Source: Chloranthus sessilifolius | Taxonomy: Eukaryota > Streptophyta > Magnoliopsida > Chloranthales > Chloranthaceae | Reading direction: 5' to 3' | Assembly: GCA_021018995.1 (NCBI GenBank) | Contig: CM037590.1 | Coordinates: 63,645,597-63,709,596 of the forward strand | Length of the DNA: 64,000 bases | Shown: positions 47,648-60,421 of the stretch, in pieces | Numbering within the stretch: the first letter of the stretch is position 1 | Layout of the letters: every line of letters starts with the position of its first letter | Notes under the pieces: generated by a model | What the model was told of the DNA's origin: nothing | Databases searched by the model: none | The model's input: the letters and a program-made list of their open reading frames with translations, nothing else | Program-made: the position numbers and the translations under genes

Positions 47648-48581
47648 TGTTCCCACCCCGCTTGATCGTAATGCTATAATGAAGAATAAAACACAAAATA
47701 CATAAACATAATAATAAAAAGATAGAAAATTAAGAAGTAAACAATTGATTAGAAAATTGAGAAGGCCGTGACCGTGATCCTTTCGAGTGAATCAAACTCC
47801 TTGTGATCTTTTCGAGTAGATCAAACTCCTTTTTTCCAACAATCCTTTCTTCTCCTTCCTAAGTAAATCCTTCATGCTTATAGCCTACAACACATTAACC
47901 ACCCAAGTAGTTACATAACCTACAATACATATACACATTCAGAAATTTATATGATCAACAACTGTAGGATCGTAACATTCCTCCTCCCTTAAAAACAACC
48001 TTGCCTCAATGCTGATTCTCGAATCAATGAAAGATGTCTTGTTGCAATTGATCAAATCGGCAGGTTCATCTGATCCGTCTCCTGAGCAGGTCATCTTCTT
48101 GTTAATCGTGCTTTGAACTCATTTTCGACATCCATGGGTTTCTAGGCCGCTGCTTCTAAACGATCATGTCTCGATATGATCTTGAAGAAAGATCAAAATT
48201 GCTTTGATCGCGTGGCTTTGATACCAGATGTTACTATCCTTCTTGATCGTAACGCTATAATGAAGGATAAAACACATAATGCATAAAAATAATATAAAAA
48301 GGTAGGAAATTAAGAAGTACACAGTTGATTAGAAAATTGAAAAGTCCGTGATCCTTTTGAGCGTATCAAACTCCTAGTGATCTTTTCGAGTAGATCAAAC
48401 TCCTTTCTTTCAACAATCATTTCTTCTCCTTTCCTAAGTACATCCTTCATGCTTATAGCCTACAACACATTAACCGCCCAAGTAGTTACATAACCCACTT
48501 GATAACTACTGAACTAATATGGTGTACAACACATATACACATACAAAGATTTATACGATCTACAACCGTAGGATCGTAACA
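47648..48581 (-). mobile_element. TRIM (short LTR element without coding sequence)
   Basis: Two direct repeats (47648-47977 and 48229-48581) surround a 251-bp interior. On the minus strand the LTR starts TGTTACGATCC and ends ...GTAACA. The interior has TGGTATCAAAGCCACG (48226-48211), an initiator-tRNA-Met-type primer site, next to the 5' LTR, and the purine run aagggaggaggaa (47990-47978) next to the 3' LTR. It has all cis signals and no ORF, so it must have been mobilised in trans. The target duplication is uncertain. Confidence 0.85.
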
Positions 48582-49429
48582 CACATTTGTTCCATCAAAT
48601 ATTCAAAGATAAATTGTTCCTCTGATAATTGAGCTTTCTTCTCTAAATCTCCCCTACCTTTTCTTGTCGTCGAAAAGGTCTAAATCTGATTTGGGCCTTT
48701 ATCAGTTTTCTCAGTCAATAGCTTTTTTCATTATTAGTCATTCTCCACTCTAGTACAATTCATTTCCTCTTAAAATTCTCCACATTCATCTGTTCTCTTA
48801 CCTTCAAAATACACAAAAATACCTCAAGTCCTACTACATAAAAAATCTCTGAGATTGTCATCTCCGTTGTGTTTGAGAGTCATATAAAAATACAGTTTCT
48901 TAGTGAAAATTCTGCAGAGCTGTTGGTTTTGGTAAGATGCTTTGAGCACATTTGAAAGAAAGCAACTTACAAATGATGCAGATAGTTTGTTACCAATATT
49001 TTGCACCAAAGATCTTAAAAACCTCTTTGTTCATCCTATACTCTTCCCTCATCCTGTCCATCACCCCTTACCTTGCCATGAAACCAGCCATGAACTTCAA
49101 TTCCTTCTTTTTATGAGATTTTGTACTGTCCCGTTCTATCGTGTCTTCTCTTGTCCTGTTTGCACTCCCCCTTCCCTGTTCTATTCCATCTTTGTAGTTC
49201 TCTTTCTTGCCTTTCATCTCGTCCTGCCTTATCCCTACCATCTCAATGACTGGGCTTAGTGATATCTTGCTGGTCACTGGAGCTGATGGTCGCTATGAAG
49301 CTGAATGAACATTTCAAAGGTGGCTGCCATCCATCCGAATGTGGCCACATTGATGAGGATTGGAAAGGATGGTTGAAGAAAGAAATGTCCCGACCTATTC
49401 TTAGAGCAGGGGTCTGGTTCTGTAACATA
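48582..49429. other. No recognisable gene
   Basis: Unique-looking sequence with short chance frames. I see no domains, repeats or RNA genes. Confidence 0.35.
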
Positions 49430-51139
49430 TGTTAACACTAAATTTTAGTTTTAGATAGAGATGTTTCAATGATGATTGCATAACCTGCAAAGATACCATC
49501 GCCAAATTACTACCCTATCATTTTGTAAAGAGTATCTGATGATAAAGAAAAGGGGGGGGGAGGGTGAGAGATCCAACTTACTACCCTAGTTTTATTCTTT
49601 TTTGTTCCTCCAACGTCAATCTAACCTTATCCAACAACTTAAAACTTAATTGGATATCAGAGCAAGGTTGAACAAGGGATTCACGAGCTTATGCCATCTT
49701 TCGTTGCACTGATCTCAACATGACATCAGCAATGTCAAAGTGTTGACCTCAGATCAAGGCGAAGTTAGTTTGATTTTGATCGAATTTTCATGCTCTACAA
49801 ACTTTAGTAAAGAGCATATGAAGTTTTATTGAAGCTTTCATGGTGTTTCAAGGGACTTCTTGCATCAGTAGGTGTTCCACATTATTTTTAGTTCCAAACA
49901 TTTGTGGTTGGTTTTATATGGGTTTCTCTATTGGATTATAGTCACAAAATCGCCGAATTTTTGCAAAATTTATGAATTTAAGGTTCTGCAAATTAATCCC
50001 GAATTATTTCGAATTTTTCAAAAAATTGCATTTTCACAAAAGTTCGTGAATTATTCCCGAATAATTCTCGATTTTTTTCAAAAAAATTGTGATTTAAATT
50101 TAAAAATAATAATTTTAAAGATAATTTTTTCTCTCCAATTTTTCCTCTGAGTATTTCCCCAAACTTGCCAGATTTTTCCGAATTTTAACCTCGCTGAATT
50201 ATTGCCAAACCCAGACTTGATGACTATATACTGGATCTAGATCAAAATGGTGTGGGGGACTTCAAATGATTGTTGCTTGATTAATCACAGACTGTTGTAG
50301 AAGATTCAGTGTTTTTTTTCCCTTCTAAATCCATGGTTTCACGCCCCAATTCACGAATCTTGAGGCTTATGTTGCTCGTGGCATCAGAACCCTAGAAAGG
50401 TCTTTTGATTCTTTTTTCTTTCTCTTTCTTCCAAGTGCTATCTCGTGCAGTTTGGCTTTGATTTCAAGAAGATATGGTGTATTTAGTAGAGGGTTGTGTC
50501 TCCTTTTTGCTTGGTGTGTGCCATATAGAAGCTACGTGAGTTAGGGGCTTTCTGTATTTGGACCTGCAAGGTTCACAACAGGCTGGTTTCCACTACTTAA
50601 TGTGTGTTAAGGCTGTGTAACCTATCTTTTTTTTAACAATTATGGTATTGATCATCGATAGGAAAGAGTTTGTGTTTTTTTGTGGTGGTCTGTAGTGGGT
50701 GGGTCGTTGTTGAAGGGTCGTAGGGCCTATTTTTGCTATTACGAAGTTGATTGTGCCGGCTTCAGTATTGTTGCATAACAAGATAGGCTGCGTAGTCTAT
50801 TCCTTTGGCTGTTGCAGTACTGCAGTGTGATGTTGAGGTGTCTCAACAATTGTATTCGCGTGGCTTGCCGTAGTTTCGTTTCCTGTTACAGTGCAATTGT
50901 ATTGTTAAGATTTGGAAGGTGTACTGTTTATACAGTCCCTTAGCACATTTGGTAATTGGTTGTTGTGTGGACTGTATTGGGCCGTAAAAAATTGTTAAAA
51001 ATGGACAAGGAAAAGGGTACATATTAACAATGGTATTGAAAGGAGTCATTGGACTAGTCACTTTTAACATAAAAGGAATATCGAGGTATCTTCCATCGTG
51101 CTTTCGATGCCCAAGCTTCATCGTCACAAGTGGTTGAGT

Positions 51140-52110
51140 TAGGTACCTTTGGATCTGCTCATACATCCTCCTTTTCGTAGTCCCTTGGATTATTATTCTT
51201 GGGCGAAAGTCAATATGTCTGGTATGTCTATGCTTTACTGCTCCATGCTTCATGTCTTTGATCCTTGCCACATTCGTTGCCAATGGGTCCCTTGTCCCTA
51301 TAAAAGGTGAAGGAACAATTAAATTTGGTATTTTATGTTCTAATTCTCGTTGCTTGTTCCAAAAATGCTTATGAATTTGTTATCAGTTAGTTAAATCAGT
51401 AAGTCTCTTCATTGCAGTGTAACTTTGTCTCTCTCATTGTGTCTTTCAGGACCTGACTATAGGGAGAATCTTCGGTCATGGTTTTAAGGAGCGGGGTTTT
51501 TGCTTCTTTGAAGATCAGTATATACTAAAGCCAATTGCTACTGCGACTATCTCGTTGGATGAGGCACACTGATGTGATGCTTGTTATGGCCATCTGCCCT
51601 TATCACGGTTGCGCGTTTGTTTCTTGAACAACTTTACTCTTCTGATAGTACCACTTTTAATTGTGAAGTCTGTCAACTCTCGAAACATTGCAGCAACTCT
51701 TATCCAGTTAGTACAAAGAAAATTAGCACTCCATTCCAATTTGTTCATTTTGATGTGTGAGGTCCATCACCAATTATCTCACTGTTTGGTTATCGTACTT
51801 TGTCACGTTTATTAATGATTGCATTAGATATACCATGTTGTTCCTGATAAAGTCTATGGATAAGGTTGCCATGATTTTTCCCATCTTCCACAAGATAGTT
51901 TGAACTCTATATCATGCATATGTTAAAGTATTACGATCTGATAATGGTGGATAATATTCTTCTCACCATCTTTAATCATACCTTCACACTCATGGAATTG
52001 AGTGGCAAACCACGTGTCCCTACACAACAAAATGGGGTGGCAGAAAGAAATTTTTTTCACCTCCTTGAGTTTGCTCATTCGCTCCTTTTGGAGTGAGTGT
52101 CCCAAAACGT
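51140..52110 (+). CDS. Protease tail and integrase of element G (decayed)
   Basis: The plus-strand fragments in copia order include a protease-like segment near 51170-51280. An integrase head follows with CEVCQLSKHCSNSYP and STPFQFVHFDV near 51660-51760. A core word, VLRSDNGG, lies near 51925-51950. Copia places integrase before reverse transcriptase, as here. The fossil is strongly broken; only domain order and short motifs can be read. Confidence 0.7.
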
Positions 52111-52999
52111 TCGTAGGGGAAGTTGTGCTTACCACCAGTTTCTTGATAAACCGTATGCCTACACTACACCTGTTCTTGAGGGTAAGTCCTCTTAGCAGTT
52201 GTTTTGTCCAAATGCTCATTTGTTCCCTGTATCCCGTTGTGTTTTTGGTTTCCTCTGCTTTACGCATCTTACTGCTGCACACCGTGATAAGTTGGATTTG
52301 AAAACTACCAATTGTATCTTTATTAGTTATCCACCAACTCAAAAGGGGTACAAGTGCTATGGCCCAGTGTCTGGGTGAGTGTTCATCTCTATGGATGTCA
52401 CCTTCATTGAGTCTACACCATTCTACTCTCCTCCTCAATGCCTTCTTCAAGGGGGCGAGTTCTAAGGAAGAAGAGAGCATTGTTTTTTTGCTCCACACAA
52501 AAAATTATGGTGATAGTATGATGTTTGAGAATAAGAAGTGCAACAACAAAGAAGTACAACAAGAAGGGGCACAACGAAAAGAGTGCTTTATGAAAAGGGT
52601 AATATCTTCGATAAGGTTGGGAAAGGAAAGATTTTTATAAAGAAAAAGATACGAGAGCCTCTAGAACCTCCAGAAGAGTCTCCTTATCAGACCACAGATC
52701 AAGATCCATCTCTAGAGGCAGGTTCACAAGTTTTTGAACTTATTGTTCCCATTACTTTTCTATGTCTTGTACTCATCACCAAATTAGTAAGTTGTGTCTC
52801 ACCAGACTCTCTCTATGTCAAATTTATCCTTTATTACCTTAGTAGATTTTACTCTTGTTCCTACTTGTGTTTCTGATGCCTCGTCTCAGCCGTATAGGAG
52901 GGAGACTATGATATAAGAAATGAATGCGTTGGAATAGAATGACACTTGGGAAGTTGTGGAACTCCATGAAAGAAGGTAGTTCGGTGCAAATGAGTCTAC

Positions 53000-53640
53000 A
53001 CAGTCAAATATAGGTCAGACGATTCGATTGAAAGATATAAGGCAAGGTTAGTCGCAAAGAGATCCACAGAAACACAAGATGTGGACTATCAGGAGACATT
53101 TGCACCCGTAGCAAAATCAAATACCATCCGGGTACTTCTCTCACTGGCAACATACAAAGATTTGCCCTTGTACTAGTTAGATAAATAAAAAATGCCTTTT
53201 TTACATTGAGACTTGAAAGAAGAGGTATATATGGCTCTTCCCTCAGGCTTCTCTCTTCAGGGGAGAAAGGTAAAGTATGTAGACTGAAGAAGGCTATCTA
53301 CGGGTTTAAGTAATTCTCCAGGTTCAAAAAGTTCAGTGATGCTGTGATGAGGTTCAAATATTAGAGTAGTCATTACGAACCCACTTTATTTGTAAGGAGA
53401 GGGGTTCATCTCATGACCCTAGTTGTATACTTAAATGACGTCATTGTTTTTGGAGACGACGATGAAGAGATGCTCAAGTTAAGCAGAGTATTTGACATTA
53501 AAGACTTGAGTCCACTCAAGCACTTTCTGGGGATAGAAGTGGCCCGGACGAAGAGAGGGATAGCCCTATCACAGAGAGAGTGTACTCTTGATGTTCTGAA
53601 ACAGACTGGTATGTTGCATTGTACTCTTGTAGGCCTGTTG
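53000..53640 (+). CDS. pol: Reverse transcriptase of element G (decayed)
   Basis: Fragments include ARLVAKRSTETQDVDYQETF and APVAKSNTIRVLLSLATYK near 53040-53160. Near 53413-53630 there is a YLNDVIVFGDDDEEM region corresponding to the copia YVDD block, followed by DLSPLKHFLGIEVARTKRG. All are diagnostic of Ty1/copia. The fossil is broken. Confidence 0.8.
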
Positions 53641-53644
53641 TAAC

Positions 53645-53801
53645 CAAAGTTCAAAATCTCGGATTTTCGGTACGTATCAACTAGCTCCGAAATCCATACT
53701 TATTGATTTTTGACGATACATTCGTATGTATCAGCTGAGATATACTAATGTATATGGGCCGATATGTCCGATATCAGTTTCGTCCAGAATTTTGAACCAT
53801 G
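53645..53801. mobile_element. 157-bp hAT-like MITE (CATGGNTCAAAATCTCGG family) inside G
   Basis: The ends are caaagttcaaaatctcgg and, inverted, catggttcaaaattctg. The flanks gttgtaac (53637-53644) and gctgtaac (53802-53809) form an 8-bp duplication with one difference, as expected for hAT. The interior contains gatac and gtatc words. It belongs with 59580-60202 and 62781-63576. Confidence 0.75.
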
Positions 53802-53957
53802 GCTGTAACTCCTATGGAACAAAATCATAGGATTAATGGAGAAGAAAGGGAACCTTTAAAGGATATCAGAACCTACCAATGACCGGTGGGGAAACTTATT
53901 TATCTCACCATGACTTGCCCCCATATTGCATACGCTGTGAGTATGGTGAGTCAATAA

Positions 53958-54179
53958 ATGCATGCACCTAGGTCCACACATTTGGGAGCTGTATATAAAA
54001 TCCTAAGGTATTTGAAGGGGAGTCCAGGAAGAGGTTTACTTTACTCTAGCAATGCTCATTTGGATATTGAGGTATTCATTGATCCAAACTGGGCTGGTTC
54101 TCTAAGTGACAAAAGACCCACTTCAGGCTATTGCACTTTTCTAGGAGGAAACTTTGCGATCTGGAAAAGTAAGAAGTAA
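53958..54179 (+). CDS. RNase H of element G (decayed)
   Basis: The segment has HLGAVYKILRYLKGSPGRGL, FIDPNWAGSLSDKRPTSGYC and FLGGNFAIWKSKK, the classic copia RNase H blocks (RYLKGTPGRGL, DADWAG, RRSTSGYC). Further fragments of the domain continue to about 54530, before the 3' LTR. Confidence 0.85.
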   Translation: MHAPRSTHLGAVYKILRYLKGSPGRGLLYSSNAHLDIEVFIDPNWAGSLSDKRPTSGYCTFLGGNFAIWKSKK

Positions 54180-54763
54180 CATGTAATTCTAAATTCAAGT
54201 GCCAAAGAGGAATATAGGGTCGTGTCCCAGGGAGCCCGTGAGGGCATGTGACTATGTTATATTTTGGCTGACCTTGGAATTAATGTGAAACTCCCATAAC
54301 ACTATGAAGACGATGAAGCTGTGCTACACACTAAAGAAAATCTTGTATACCATAAGCAGACCAAGCCTATCGAAGTAGATTGTCATTTCATAAGGGAGAA
54401 GATTGAGTCCAAGGAGTTTTCTATACCTAAGTTAGTACAGATGATCATCTTCAATTGTACTCACCAAGACAATAGTAAAGAATCGATTATGCGGCATCAC
54501 CTCCTAGTTGGGCATGATTCATATCTATGTCCCAACTTGAGAGAGTGTTGGTGTGTCTATAATTTTAGTTGATGTGTAATACGGTTTACTTATGTTAGTG
54601 GGTGTGTATCTATTAGTGCTTCACATGGGTTCCTATCACTGTGAAATGAGTATATATACTAACGATAAAGGGCGGTGAGGGATCCAACTTACTACCCTAA
54701 TATTCTACTATATCTTCTTCCCACAGCGTCACCCTAACCCTAATCCAAGCACTTAAAAACTTA

Positions 54764-55639
54764 GCTGAATACCTCGAAAAATTTCTCCAACTCTCTATTC
54801 GCAATAAGTTGAATGGAGTGGAAAATCAAATCATTGTGTGATACATTGGAGGACTATGGTTGACAATTCAAAATGTATTCGATTTACATTGATTGGGAGT
54901 CGATGAAGCCTATCAATTGGCTTCAAAGATGGAACAACAAAAGAGGAACAACAGTCATCGAAGAAAAAGGAAACTCTAGCACGTCATAGAAATTTCCAAT
55001 AGGTGAACCGATAAAATTGACACTTCTTGTAAATGAATGTGGAAAAGTAGGTGGTACAGTTGTAAGACAGGTTTCTAGCGCACAATTCAAGTGTTTCTGG
55101 TGCAATGTAGAGGGGCATAGGTTGTTTGAGTGTCCCAAAAGATCAAACGAAGTGCGTGTGAACATAGCGGAGCAAATTGGAGGTAAACACATGAGGAAAA
55201 TGGTCTGAATGAGCCACTGTCCGGTGCTTTATATGACAGTCCAACAGGTGATGGAGATGGAAAAAAGTGTGGAAGTCTGGAAGAAATCCTAGTTGAAGGT
55301 GACACCTATGGGCAATGGGGAATCGTTGCTAACATCCTGGGTTTATGATGATACCAAACATTGATGATGATGATGAGAGATGATTGCATTGTAATAATGT
55401 AATATTTATTCGAACGACATTTATGCCTTGAGGAAAATTGGGTACCATCATCACTTATACTGGAAGTTCCGATAATATGATGTCGAGGGAATGGTAGAGA
55501 GATTGAAATTACCAAAAAGGAAAATCGATGAACCATATAAGGTTGGGCTCAAGAATGGAGGAGCGATAGCTATAAAGAATTTCTGAAGATGAAGTGTGGT
55601 GTGATGTGATTCTATGAATGCATGTCACATCCTATTAGG
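54764..55639 (+). mobile_element. Ty3/gypsy gag-protease fragment
   Basis: A plus-strand fragment begins right after element G. It has a gag core (RNKLNGVENQII, then DEAYQLASKMEQQ), the CCHC knuckle CFWCNVEGHRLFEC near 55098-55140, and a protease-like end with MNACHILLG near 55615-55640. No LTR or pol of its own is visible. It is broken and stops at the start of the next LTR-like sequence. Confidence 0.65.
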
Positions 55640-55644
55640 AAGTC

Positions 55645-58603
55645 TGTGACGACCTGACTTTTCCAATCCTAGAGGTATAGGAAAGGCCGGCTCGGCAACC
55701 TATCGATAAATCGATAAGCCGGATAGAACAGTCATACAAATATAAGAGACAACAAACGGAAGCTCCAATTCTATAAAGAAAGCAGGACAAAATAACGGTT
55801 CTAACCCCAGGCAAAACCATGGCAGGAGAACCGAAAAGAACTACCGGTGATGGCAGACTATCGCCGCAACATGGTTCACAAAAAGAATGACATAACAAGT
55901 ATATACACAAAATATACAGGCTGGACATACCAAGCCCAAGTGTACCATCTCTCAAAATATCCAAAATATAAGACCGAGTCCCCAATCATGAAAAGAACTC
56001 GTCAGCAGGAACCTCAGACTCATCTCCATGAATGTAATCCAAGCCTTCAAGCTCCGGATCCTCAGACACCAATTCAGTACCTGTGCCCGTGACGTATAGT
56101 TGGAGTGAGCTAACAACTAAGCTCAACAAAAGAAACTCATTTTAATCACATTATATATCCTAATAACCATGGTTTTCAAAACATATTCTGAAAGCAGATG
56201 TTCAAAACAGAATAGATAACGAAATATCATATACAATGATCAGATGTAGTTTTTCTATGCAAAGTTTCTAGCAGATTCTTAAATTAGGTACAAACAGATC
56301 AGGCTTTCAGATTAATTCAGATTCTCATTCAGTCTTAACTTATCTTATTAAATGACTTAAAGCTCTAACTTAAATAACTCCTGTGTATATAGCACGTGGT
56401 AGCCAGATGTTTGCCGATGGGTAACCTCGACCATTGTCTTTCAATGAACAATTTACAGGAATTGCAACAAGCCTCTGCATTATGAGAGTAACTTGTGCAA
56501 GGCAGATCACAGAATAGATACACAGATATCCCGCCGTGCCGGTCACGGATATCCCGCCGCGTCGGTGGGATTCGTCACATGAACCTCAAATCAGATGTAG
56601 ATTCTAATACATATTTCAGATGCAGATTTCTAATACATAATTCAGAAGCAGATTTCAGGATGTAGGATTCAGAGTTCGGGATTTCAGATGCAGAGTTCAG
56701 AATTCAGATTTCAGAGTTTAAGTTTCATATTCAAGACAGATTCATATGTTCAGAGTTTCTTAATTCAGATTCAGAGTTTATTTCAGATGGAAATTTCAGA
56801 TTTCATATGCAAAGTTTCAAGATCATGTTCAAAAGCAAAACTCAGATTTTCAGATCATTGTAAAATAGTCATGCGAATTAAAATAGAATGTAATTGATGA
56901 TGAGATTTTCCTACCTCAAATCTCGGAGCTGTTCAAAGTAATCCAATGGTCCAAATCCACGGCTCCCCGTTTCCAATGTACACACATACGATGATGTATT
57001 AAAGACTTAATTTTAATTACTAATAATTTTGATGTATTTAAGTGTTCTCTCAAAACCGAGGCAGAAATGGACAAGTTTGTGCTGACTCGGAACTTGACCT
57101 AACTTCCCGTTTAATTTTGACTCTCAACACATTTGATTCATAAAATTTTGACCCTCAACACATTTGATTCAAGAGTTGGTTAATTCATAAAAGTTGTAGA
57201 GCTCGTTGTCCTCTTTCCGACGCCTCAAGAATCACGTCAATCAGAGTTTTGAGTAAAAAGTTATGGCCAAATTACCGAAGCTGTGTCGGCACATTCAGTC
57301 AAATTTGTTCGATCGAATTCCCAATTTAATCGATCGAATTTCATTGGGCCTTCTGTTCTATAGGTGTATTATATAATTCGATTGATCATTTCTTAAATTT
57401 GATTGATCGAATAACAGTTTGATCGATCGAATTCCAATTTGATCGATCGAATATGACAGTTTGATCGATCGAATTCCAATTTGATGGTTCGAATTTTGAC
57501 GGGTTTAGAACTCTTCGGGCATCTTCCTTGGTCTAATTTTCCCCAAATTTCACCCAGATCTTTAATGATTTTCAACAAATCACACATACATACACATACA
57601 TGTTAGGACATTTAGAATCATTTAAAAATCAATTCGATCGTACCTTTCACCAATTGAATCCGTGGTTTATTAGAAGTGTTGCCGAACAAGGGTTTCGAAG
57701 CGAAATCCACGGATCCCTACGGTGATTTCACAGCGAACTCACAGTGAAGTTTCCAACGATCACGGATCGATTTCTACCTTCCCAACGCTCGGTTAATTCA
57801 TAAAAGTTGTAGAGCTCGTTGTCCTCTTTCCGACGCCTCAAGAATCATGTCAATCGGAGTTCTGAGTAAAAAGTTATGGCCAAATTACCGAAGCTGTGTC
57901 AGCACATTCAGTCAAATTTGCTCGATCGAATTCCCAATTTAATCGATTGAATTTCATCGGGCCTTCTGTTCTATAGGTGTATTATATAATTCGATTGATC
58001 ATTTCTTAAATTTGATCGATCGAATAACAGTTTGATCGATCGAATTCCAATTTGATCGATCGAATATGACAGTTTGATCGATCGAATTCCAATTTGATGG
58101 TTCGAATTTTGACGGGTTCAGAACTCTTCAGGCATCTTCCTTGGTCTATTTTTCCCCAAATTTCACCCAGATCTTTAATGATTTTCAACAAATCACACAT
58201 ACATATACATACATGTTAGGACATTTAGAATCATTTAAAAATCAATTCGATCGTACCTTTCACCGATTGAATCCGTGGTTTATTAGAAGTGTTGCCGAAC
58301 AAGGGTTTCGAAGCGAAATCCACGGATCCCTACGGTGATTTCACAGCGAACTCACAGTGAAGTTTCCAACGATCACGGATCGATTTCTACCTTCCCAACG
58401 CTCGGTTAACGATCGCGAGACGGACTTTCATGAATAAAGGGTTGAACGGATTGAGATTTACAAGGACGAACCTCAAATGATGATCAACGTCAAGTGCTTC
58501 GCGAAGTGTGTGGAGCTTGTAGGCGATCACACGGTCAAAAATCTCACAAGGCTTGAAGACGATGGACTTCAGGAAATGGGCTTGGTGTTGAGCGGCACAC
58601 TTC
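55645..58603. repeat. Probable long (solo) LTR of a Ty3/gypsy element
   Basis: It starts tgtgacgacctgacttttcc. It contains stretches I associate with Del/Tekay LTRs: gtgagctaacaactaagctcaac near 56105, the cgatgggtaacctcgacc and ccgccgtgccgg block near 56415-56570, and aaaaagttatgg. The pentamer aagtc lies before the start (55640-55644) and again at 58604-58608, which could be the target duplication. However, the right end lacks a clear CA. No coding region belongs to it. Confidence 0.4.
57178..58403. repeat. 613-bp tandem duplication (two units)
   Basis: Units 57178-57790 and 57791-58403 are head to tail and differ at roughly 13-14 positions (about 2 percent by eye). Each contains a cluster of gatcgatcgaat words and the same 64-codon minus-strand open frame. 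That frame is low in meaning (repeated KLEFDRSNC) and probably not a gene. Confidence 0.9.
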
Positions 58604-59247
58604 AAGTCGGTGCACGGGTTAGCCATTAAAGGTTCCATATTTTCTATTTTAAGTTCTAGACTCCTACCATAATTAGGACTCTAGTATATCTTCTAATGGT
58701 TTAATTACACGAGGTTTCATGAGGATGTTGGGCTGTTGAAACTTGAAAGAAATACTTAAATATGATTGGCTCCCAGAAATATTAAATATTGTGGTTATCT
58801 AAAACCGAAACAGTAAAAACCAGAATCTAAATAGGTTTGCAGTGGGATTTTGGGTTCATTTGTGAATCAGATTGGACCATGAGATAAAGTTTGACTTTCT
58901 TTTCTTGGTTCCTTTGTTTAATGAAGTAGGAAATCATATTAGATGGGTGGCTTTATTTGCAGCCCACAGAACTTCAGGCACATGGGTTGCATTGAAGGAT
59001 TTGTGGGCTTCCAATAAAATAAATTTGAGGTTTAATTTATTTGCACCACACAAATCTTTAGGCATAAGTAACTCCTGGGTTGCATTGAAAATTTTATGAC
59101 TCTCGCTAGTTTAGTTAGATAGGTCTTTTACAAGTGTTAAAAAGGAGATTTTAGTTTAGTGAATAAAATGTGTTTTGGGAGAATTATGGGTCTCTTCTTG
59201 GGTTTTGAATCTCTAGCCACTTGTTGATTATTTTGTTGAATCAAGGT
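58604..59247. other. No recognisable gene
   Basis: AT-rich sequence with short chance frames. An 83-codon minus-strand open frame overlapping its left edge (58638-58387) has no motif I recognise. Confidence 0.35.
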
Positions 59248-60358
59248 GAGTCTTTTATTTAAATTCTGAATTTCCGTTCTATTTGCATAGACTTCTCTCT
59301 TTCACTCTTCACATGTTTAACTTGGACCCAAACTCGATTTATACTGGGTTGGGTCTGGATCTGGCCTGATGTGGACTCACATTCGGGCCTGTATTGTGTC
59401 CAGTTATTTTCACTTGGACTGGACTTAACTTCGACCTGATCCTATTCCAAAATGGAATGGGCCCAAAATTTGTACACTCCTCCCTTAATGGGTTGGATTT
59501 TGAAACCTTTAGTTTTGGTGGATATACTGCCCATTGGGGAGTCTTTTATTTAAATTCTGAATTTCCCTTCTCTCTACGCCATGGGTCAAAATCTCGGAAA
59601 TCTGGAATGTATGTCCAGGCCTCTTGGACGATATGTACCGGCGTACCATCGGGCAATACCTTTTTTTTTTTCCAAAAAAATCTAAAAAAAATAATCTAAG
59701 AAATGTAAATTATTTATTTAAAATATTTTCAATTTTTTTAAGGTATGTACCTATTTTTTTATAAAATATTTTCAGTTTTGGCTTCAGTTTCGGCTTCGAT
59801 TTGGCGTCTATTCGTCGTTTTACTGAACCATTCTTAGCTATTGGAGGGGAAAGAAGAAAAAAGAAGACAAGAGAGAAGACATTGAGGAGAGAGAAGCATT
59901 GAGGAAGAGAAGTGAAGAGAAGGCTCAAGGGTCCCTATAAAAGGGGAGAAGATAAGAAAAGACAACAAATGGTCCACTTGTCATAAAAGGGGGCCTAGAA
60001 AAAAAGTTTCAACGTATCGTCCGATGCGTTGAAAACGTCAATGTGTATCGTCCAGTACGACCAGTACATTGGCCGTATCGGGCGATACGTTGGACGATAC
60101 ATTGGCTAGGCGAGTCCCAACCAATGTATCGTACCGGAAGTGGCCAATACTGGTACTTACTGGCCGATACGTACCAGTTTCTGCCGAGATTTTGACCCTT
60201 TGCGTCAACTTTTCTCTTTTACTGCATCACATATTCAACCTGGACCCGAATCCGATTAACACTGGGTTGGGTCTTGATCCGGCCTGATGGGAACTCAAAC
60301 TTGGGCTTGTATTGTGTCTAGTTATTTTAGCTTGGATTGGACTCAACTTCGGCCTGAC
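59248..60358. repeat. Local direct duplication, right unit split by a MITE
   Basis: Unit 1 (59248-about 59438) and unit 2 (59539-about 60358) share gagtcttttatttaaattc, actgggttgggtct.gatc and cctgtattgtgtc.agttat in the same order. Unit 2 is interrupted by the 623-bp MITE at 59580-60202; unit 1 is not. The MITE therefore arrived after the duplication. Confidence 0.8.
59580..60202. mobile_element. 623-bp hAT-like MITE (CATGGNTCAAAATCTCGG family)
   Basis: The ends are catgggtcaaaatctcgg and, inverted, caaagggtcaaaatctcgg. The right third is dense in gtatcg and cgatac words. There is no ORF and no clean 8-bp duplication. The empty site is visible in the neighbouring duplicate near 59277-59285. 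Confidence 0.7.
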
Positions 60359-60421
60359 TTGATTCTGTCTCATCATAGGGATTTGGAGGGTATTTTTATA
60401 GCTGGCTGCCAACCTAACACT

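Larger units (their letters stand above)
49430..54763 (+). mobile_element. Element G: decayed Ty1/copia element
   Basis: Short LTR-like repeats (49430-49648 and 54546-54763) share gagggatccaacttactaccct, tcaccctaacc-type words and acttaaaaactta. The primer site tggatatcagagcaagg (49651 on) fits initiator tRNA-Met, and the run aacttgagagag before 54546 fits a polypurine tract. Between them, in plus orientation and copia order, lie gag and protease remnants, integrase, reverse transcriptase and RNase H. LTR divergence and more than ten breaks make this an old copy. It contains a small hAT-like MITE at 53645-53801. Confidence 0.8.

Noticed and set aside
50843-51283. 146-codon minus-strand open frame inside element G
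   Set aside because: It is antisense to the copia protease and integrase region and is a shadow of the decayed plus-strand coding sequence.
57393-58200. A repeated 64-codon minus-strand open frame, once in each tandem unit
   Set aside because: It is built from gatcgatcgaat repeats and conserved only because the DNA duplicated recently. It has no start context or homology I recognise.
58387-58638. 83-codon minus-strand open frame with fairly normal composition
   Set aside because: No motif, and it spans the edge of the tandem duplication and the proposed LTR end. It is probably chance.
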